Shown: in pieces, positions 61,794-64,000 of the stretch
Layout of the letters: the number at the start of each line of letters is the position of its first letter
Numbering within the stretch: the stretch's first letter is position 1
Origin: Pleurotus djamor
Taxonomy: Eukaryota; Basidiomycota; Agaricomycetes; Agaricales; Pleurotaceae
Direction: 5' to 3'
Assembly: GCA_029747585.1 (NCBI GenBank)
Contig: JAPEVF010000112.1
Location: 42,881-106,880 of the forward strand
DNA length: 64,000 nt
The notes under the pieces: model-generated
Told to the model about the DNA's origin: nothing
Seen by the model: the letters and a program-made list of their open reading frames with translations, nothing else
Databases searched by the model: none
Made by a program: the position numbers and the translations under genes

Positions 61794-63305
61794 GGTCTGG
61801 TTGGACGATAGGGAGAAGACGCGCCGCCGGAAATGGGTCTTTGGCTGACATAAGCAGGTCCCTCGCTCCGTTGTTCCTTCAAGTCATGGCCACTTGCCTT
61901 CGCCACGTACCCCGCATTCCACAACATCCGGGGTACTTGTCCGAAATTCTACCGCGCAGAGGACACAAGTACTCATCTCAGTTGATCGCACTCCGGCTAT
62001 GTCTGTAGCGCAATTGTCCCCGTGCCACTCTGTCTTCGCTGTTCTGCTGTCAGTAGTGCGTTCTCTCACACACAAGTCGGTTTGGTTTGTCGATTCAGAG
62101 TCTGTCTGGCCCAAATGTACTCTCAAATCATGTCACAGCGATGCTGACTGTTTATCGCTTCCCGATTTGGCTGAAAACCTCGTGTTCTGTGGAATGTCTG
62201 CCTTGCGTTCTGATCCCCGTACATGTCTCCCTTAGCACAACGTCTAGCGCCCTCCTCAAAGTGCTAAAACTCAACTATACCGATACAAGCTACCCGTGCC
62301 TCACATCCATTCCGCCTTCATTCTCGTAACTGAGCTATCGTCTTTTGGCTTCCCGACTAGTGTCCATGCCTCCTCGAATTCGCACTCCTGGTCCGACATC
62401 CATCTCAAAACTACCCAGTCGAACCGCCTTACTTCTCTTCCGTGTCGGGTTGCTTCAAGCACGTTTCTTCTTTGCCTCCTGCTAGCCCCAATCCACCTGC
62501 TCCTGCTCCAATAATCCTATCGTTTACATCCTGTTTGGAAGCTCAGCTGGCCTTCAGTAGCTCTCCCGAGACCACCATCTCTCACGTGTGCTCAATAGCA
62601 TCCTGACCTGTTCCATGGTGCATGCCTTCTGGACACCATCTCTGCGACGTGTGGCTTCTCGTCCGGACAGCATGTATATTCAGCGCTTAGTACCTGCTGT
62701 TCTACACATGTATTGCAGCATTAGATGGTCCTTCCATCGATGTCCACCTACTGAAACTTGTCTCGCCCATTGCCCCCATCAATCATTGATTAGATTAAGA
62801 AACGCACGAAAGTGACGTTCGTCCTGCGGGGTATCACTTCTAGAAAGCTCACCTGCGGTTCAACACGAGGAGAGAGCTAATCGCTACTTGCTCGCATTAC
62901 TGGCATGGTTCGTATCCATCCGTGATCAGTGGTAATCCCCATCTCGTTCGATCGTGTTCATTTACGCATTAGATCATCGACGCACAGAAACCCTTATATG
63001 TATTCCCAATCTGCATCTCATCGGCACGAGGATTTCATTCCTCACCTCCTAGAAAACACCGAGACATGGATGTTCACCGTCCACCTTGTTACTTCCTCAG
63101 GGCTTGGATGAGTGGTAAGATCGCTCAAAGACCGCCAGCCACGGGCGTATTTACACCATTTCCGCTCATTAAGTTTCCGAGCTCTTATACTCACCTCGAT
63201 TCGACCTCTATGCTTGGTCTTGGCAGAATATGCTTTCGCACCTTCGTGAAGGAAAGTCCGGTACACCGTCTTCCTTCTTCCGATGCTCATCCTTCCGTTC
63301 CCTAA
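61794..63305. other. Gene-poor, pyrimidine-rich stretch before the foldback element
   Basis: About 1.5 kb whose plus strand looks rich in C and T from about 62000 onwards. No frame resembles a protein. It could be a decayed element or an untranslated transcript; nothing is supported. Confidence 0.4.
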
Positions 63306-63589
63306 CACTCCGGAAAACAAAAAAATTAAGGGAGACTTAAATTGAGCCTTAAATTCGACATTTATTATGGGACTTAAACGCAGCGTTAAATTCGTTATTT
63401 AAGACTGTGGGAAAGCTTGAGAAAGACTTAACATGTCTGTCGTCGTGAAATCTCGGCGTAAATTCAAGGTTTAAGTCACAAAAAGAAATGAAAAGTTTCA
63501 ATTGAGATGTCGGCACAAAAGAAATGCTAGATTTAGGCATGGCTTACACCAAGCGTTTATGCGCGACGTAAACGAGAGACAAAAGGAAA
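63306..63589 (+). repeat. Left inverted arm of the foldback element
   Basis: Inverted match to 63698-63980. The outer end starts CACTCCGG and the inner end stops at AAAAGGAAA. Confidence 0.85.
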
Positions 63590-63697
63590 GGTTTAACTCA
63601 TAACAAGGGTTTAAGGTGGGTTTAAACCTAGCATTTAAGAAATCTGGGGAAACGTTGCATTTAACCTGAACTTAAACTCTTATTGTGACTTAAATTT

Positions 63698-63980
63698 TTC
63701 CTTTTGTCTCTCGTTTACGTCGCGCATAAACGCTTGGTGTAAGCCATGCCTAAATCTAGCATTTCTTTTGTGCCGACATCTCAATTGAAACTTTTCATTT
63801 CTTTTTGTGACTTAAACCTTGAATTTACGCCGAGATTTCACGACGACAGACATGTTAAGTCTTTCTCAAGCTTTCCCACAGTCTTAAATAACAAATTTAA
63901 CGCTGCGTTTAAGTCCCATAATAAATGTCGAATTTAAGGCTCAATTTAAGTCTCCCCTAATTTTTTTGTTCTCCGGAGTG
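63698..63980 (-). repeat. Right inverted arm of the foldback element
   Basis: Inverted match to 63306-63589. Visible differences include one C/T change near GTTAAATTYG and small changes at the extreme end (TTAAGGG versus TTAGGGG). Confidence 0.85.
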
Positions 63981-64000
63981 ACCGTTGATCACTGTGAATC

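Larger units (their letters stand above)
63306..63980. mobile_element. Foldback / MITE-like element with 284-bp inverted arms
   Basis: The two ends are inverted copies: arms 63306-63589 and 63698-63980 around a 108-bp centre. Only a handful of mismatches were seen on reading them side by side. Outer ends read CACTCCGGAAAAC on the left and, inverted, CACTCCGGAGAAC on the right. Both arms and centre carry TTAA-containing words (CTTAAA, GTTAAA) every 15-30 bp, like subterminal transposase-binding repeats. No transposase is encoded, and the identical 63-codon frames in each arm are just the palindrome. No clear target-site duplication was seen next to the CACTCC ends. The CACT- terminus recalls CACTA-like families, but the class is not settled. 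Confidence 0.85.

Noticed and set aside
63349..63540. Two identical 63-codon frames (here and at 63746-63937)
   Set aside because: They are the same palindromic arm read from both sides; no evidence of translation.

Overview
The window is nuclear DNA of a filamentous basidiomycete, most likely a lignin-degrading Agaricomycete. Genes are densely packed on both strands and cut by many short GT-AG introns of about 50-60 bp. The set includes a secreted class II (manganese-type) peroxidase, a trichodiene-synthase-like sesquiterpene synthase, a cofactor-independent phosphoglycerate mutase and a PMT2-type mannosyltransferase. I rebuilt many gene models by hand-splicing, matching junctions to the expected protein families. 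Isolated N bases occur throughout and are very dense inside one gene (about 13.4-15.7 kb). Two single Ns coincide with apparent frameshifts.

Layout. 0.4-12 kb: a small single-pass membrane protein (-), an FAH-family acylpyruvase (+), a SAPS-domain phosphatase regulator (-), AP-2 mu (-), a small unknown protein (+) and the TRF4 poly(A) polymerase (+). 12-21.8 kb: a CSC1/RSN1-like channel (+, N-rich), an amino-acid transporter (-), phosphoglycerate mutase (+) and an NAD(P)-binding protein (+). 22-32 kb: sesquiterpene synthase (+), a basic-region protein (-), a GIS2/CNBP seven-zinc-knuckle protein (+), cytochrome oxidase subunit IV (+), a 2OG-Fe(II) oxygenase (+), ATP synthase epsilon (-) and a Rab4-like GTPase (+). 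32-42 kb: a dual-specificity phosphatase (-), eIF4A (-), two tandem monocarboxylate-type transporters (-,-) and fibrillarin (+). 42-54 kb: PMT2 (+), a UBP3/USP10 deubiquitinase (-), HEL2/ZNF598 (+) and a quinone-oxidoreductase-like dehydrogenase (-). 53.6-61.8 kb: a TFIIIC WD40 subunit (-), Mn superoxide dismutase (+), Mn peroxidase (-), a gene-poor stretch with a degenerate tandem duplication, and mitochondrial ribosomal protein mL54 (-). 61.8-64 kb: gene-poor, ending in a nearly perfect 675-bp foldback element.

Most genes are housekeeping and unrelated to their neighbours. Three arrangements stand out. UBP3 and HEL2, in other fungi and animals the eraser and writer of ribosomal ubiquitin, share one 399-bp divergent promoter. 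The terpene synthase sits between an NAD(P)-binding enzyme and a basic-region protein. Mn peroxidase lies tail-to-tail with MnSOD. The foldback element is the only clear mobile DNA. No rRNA, tRNA or CRISPR array was seen.
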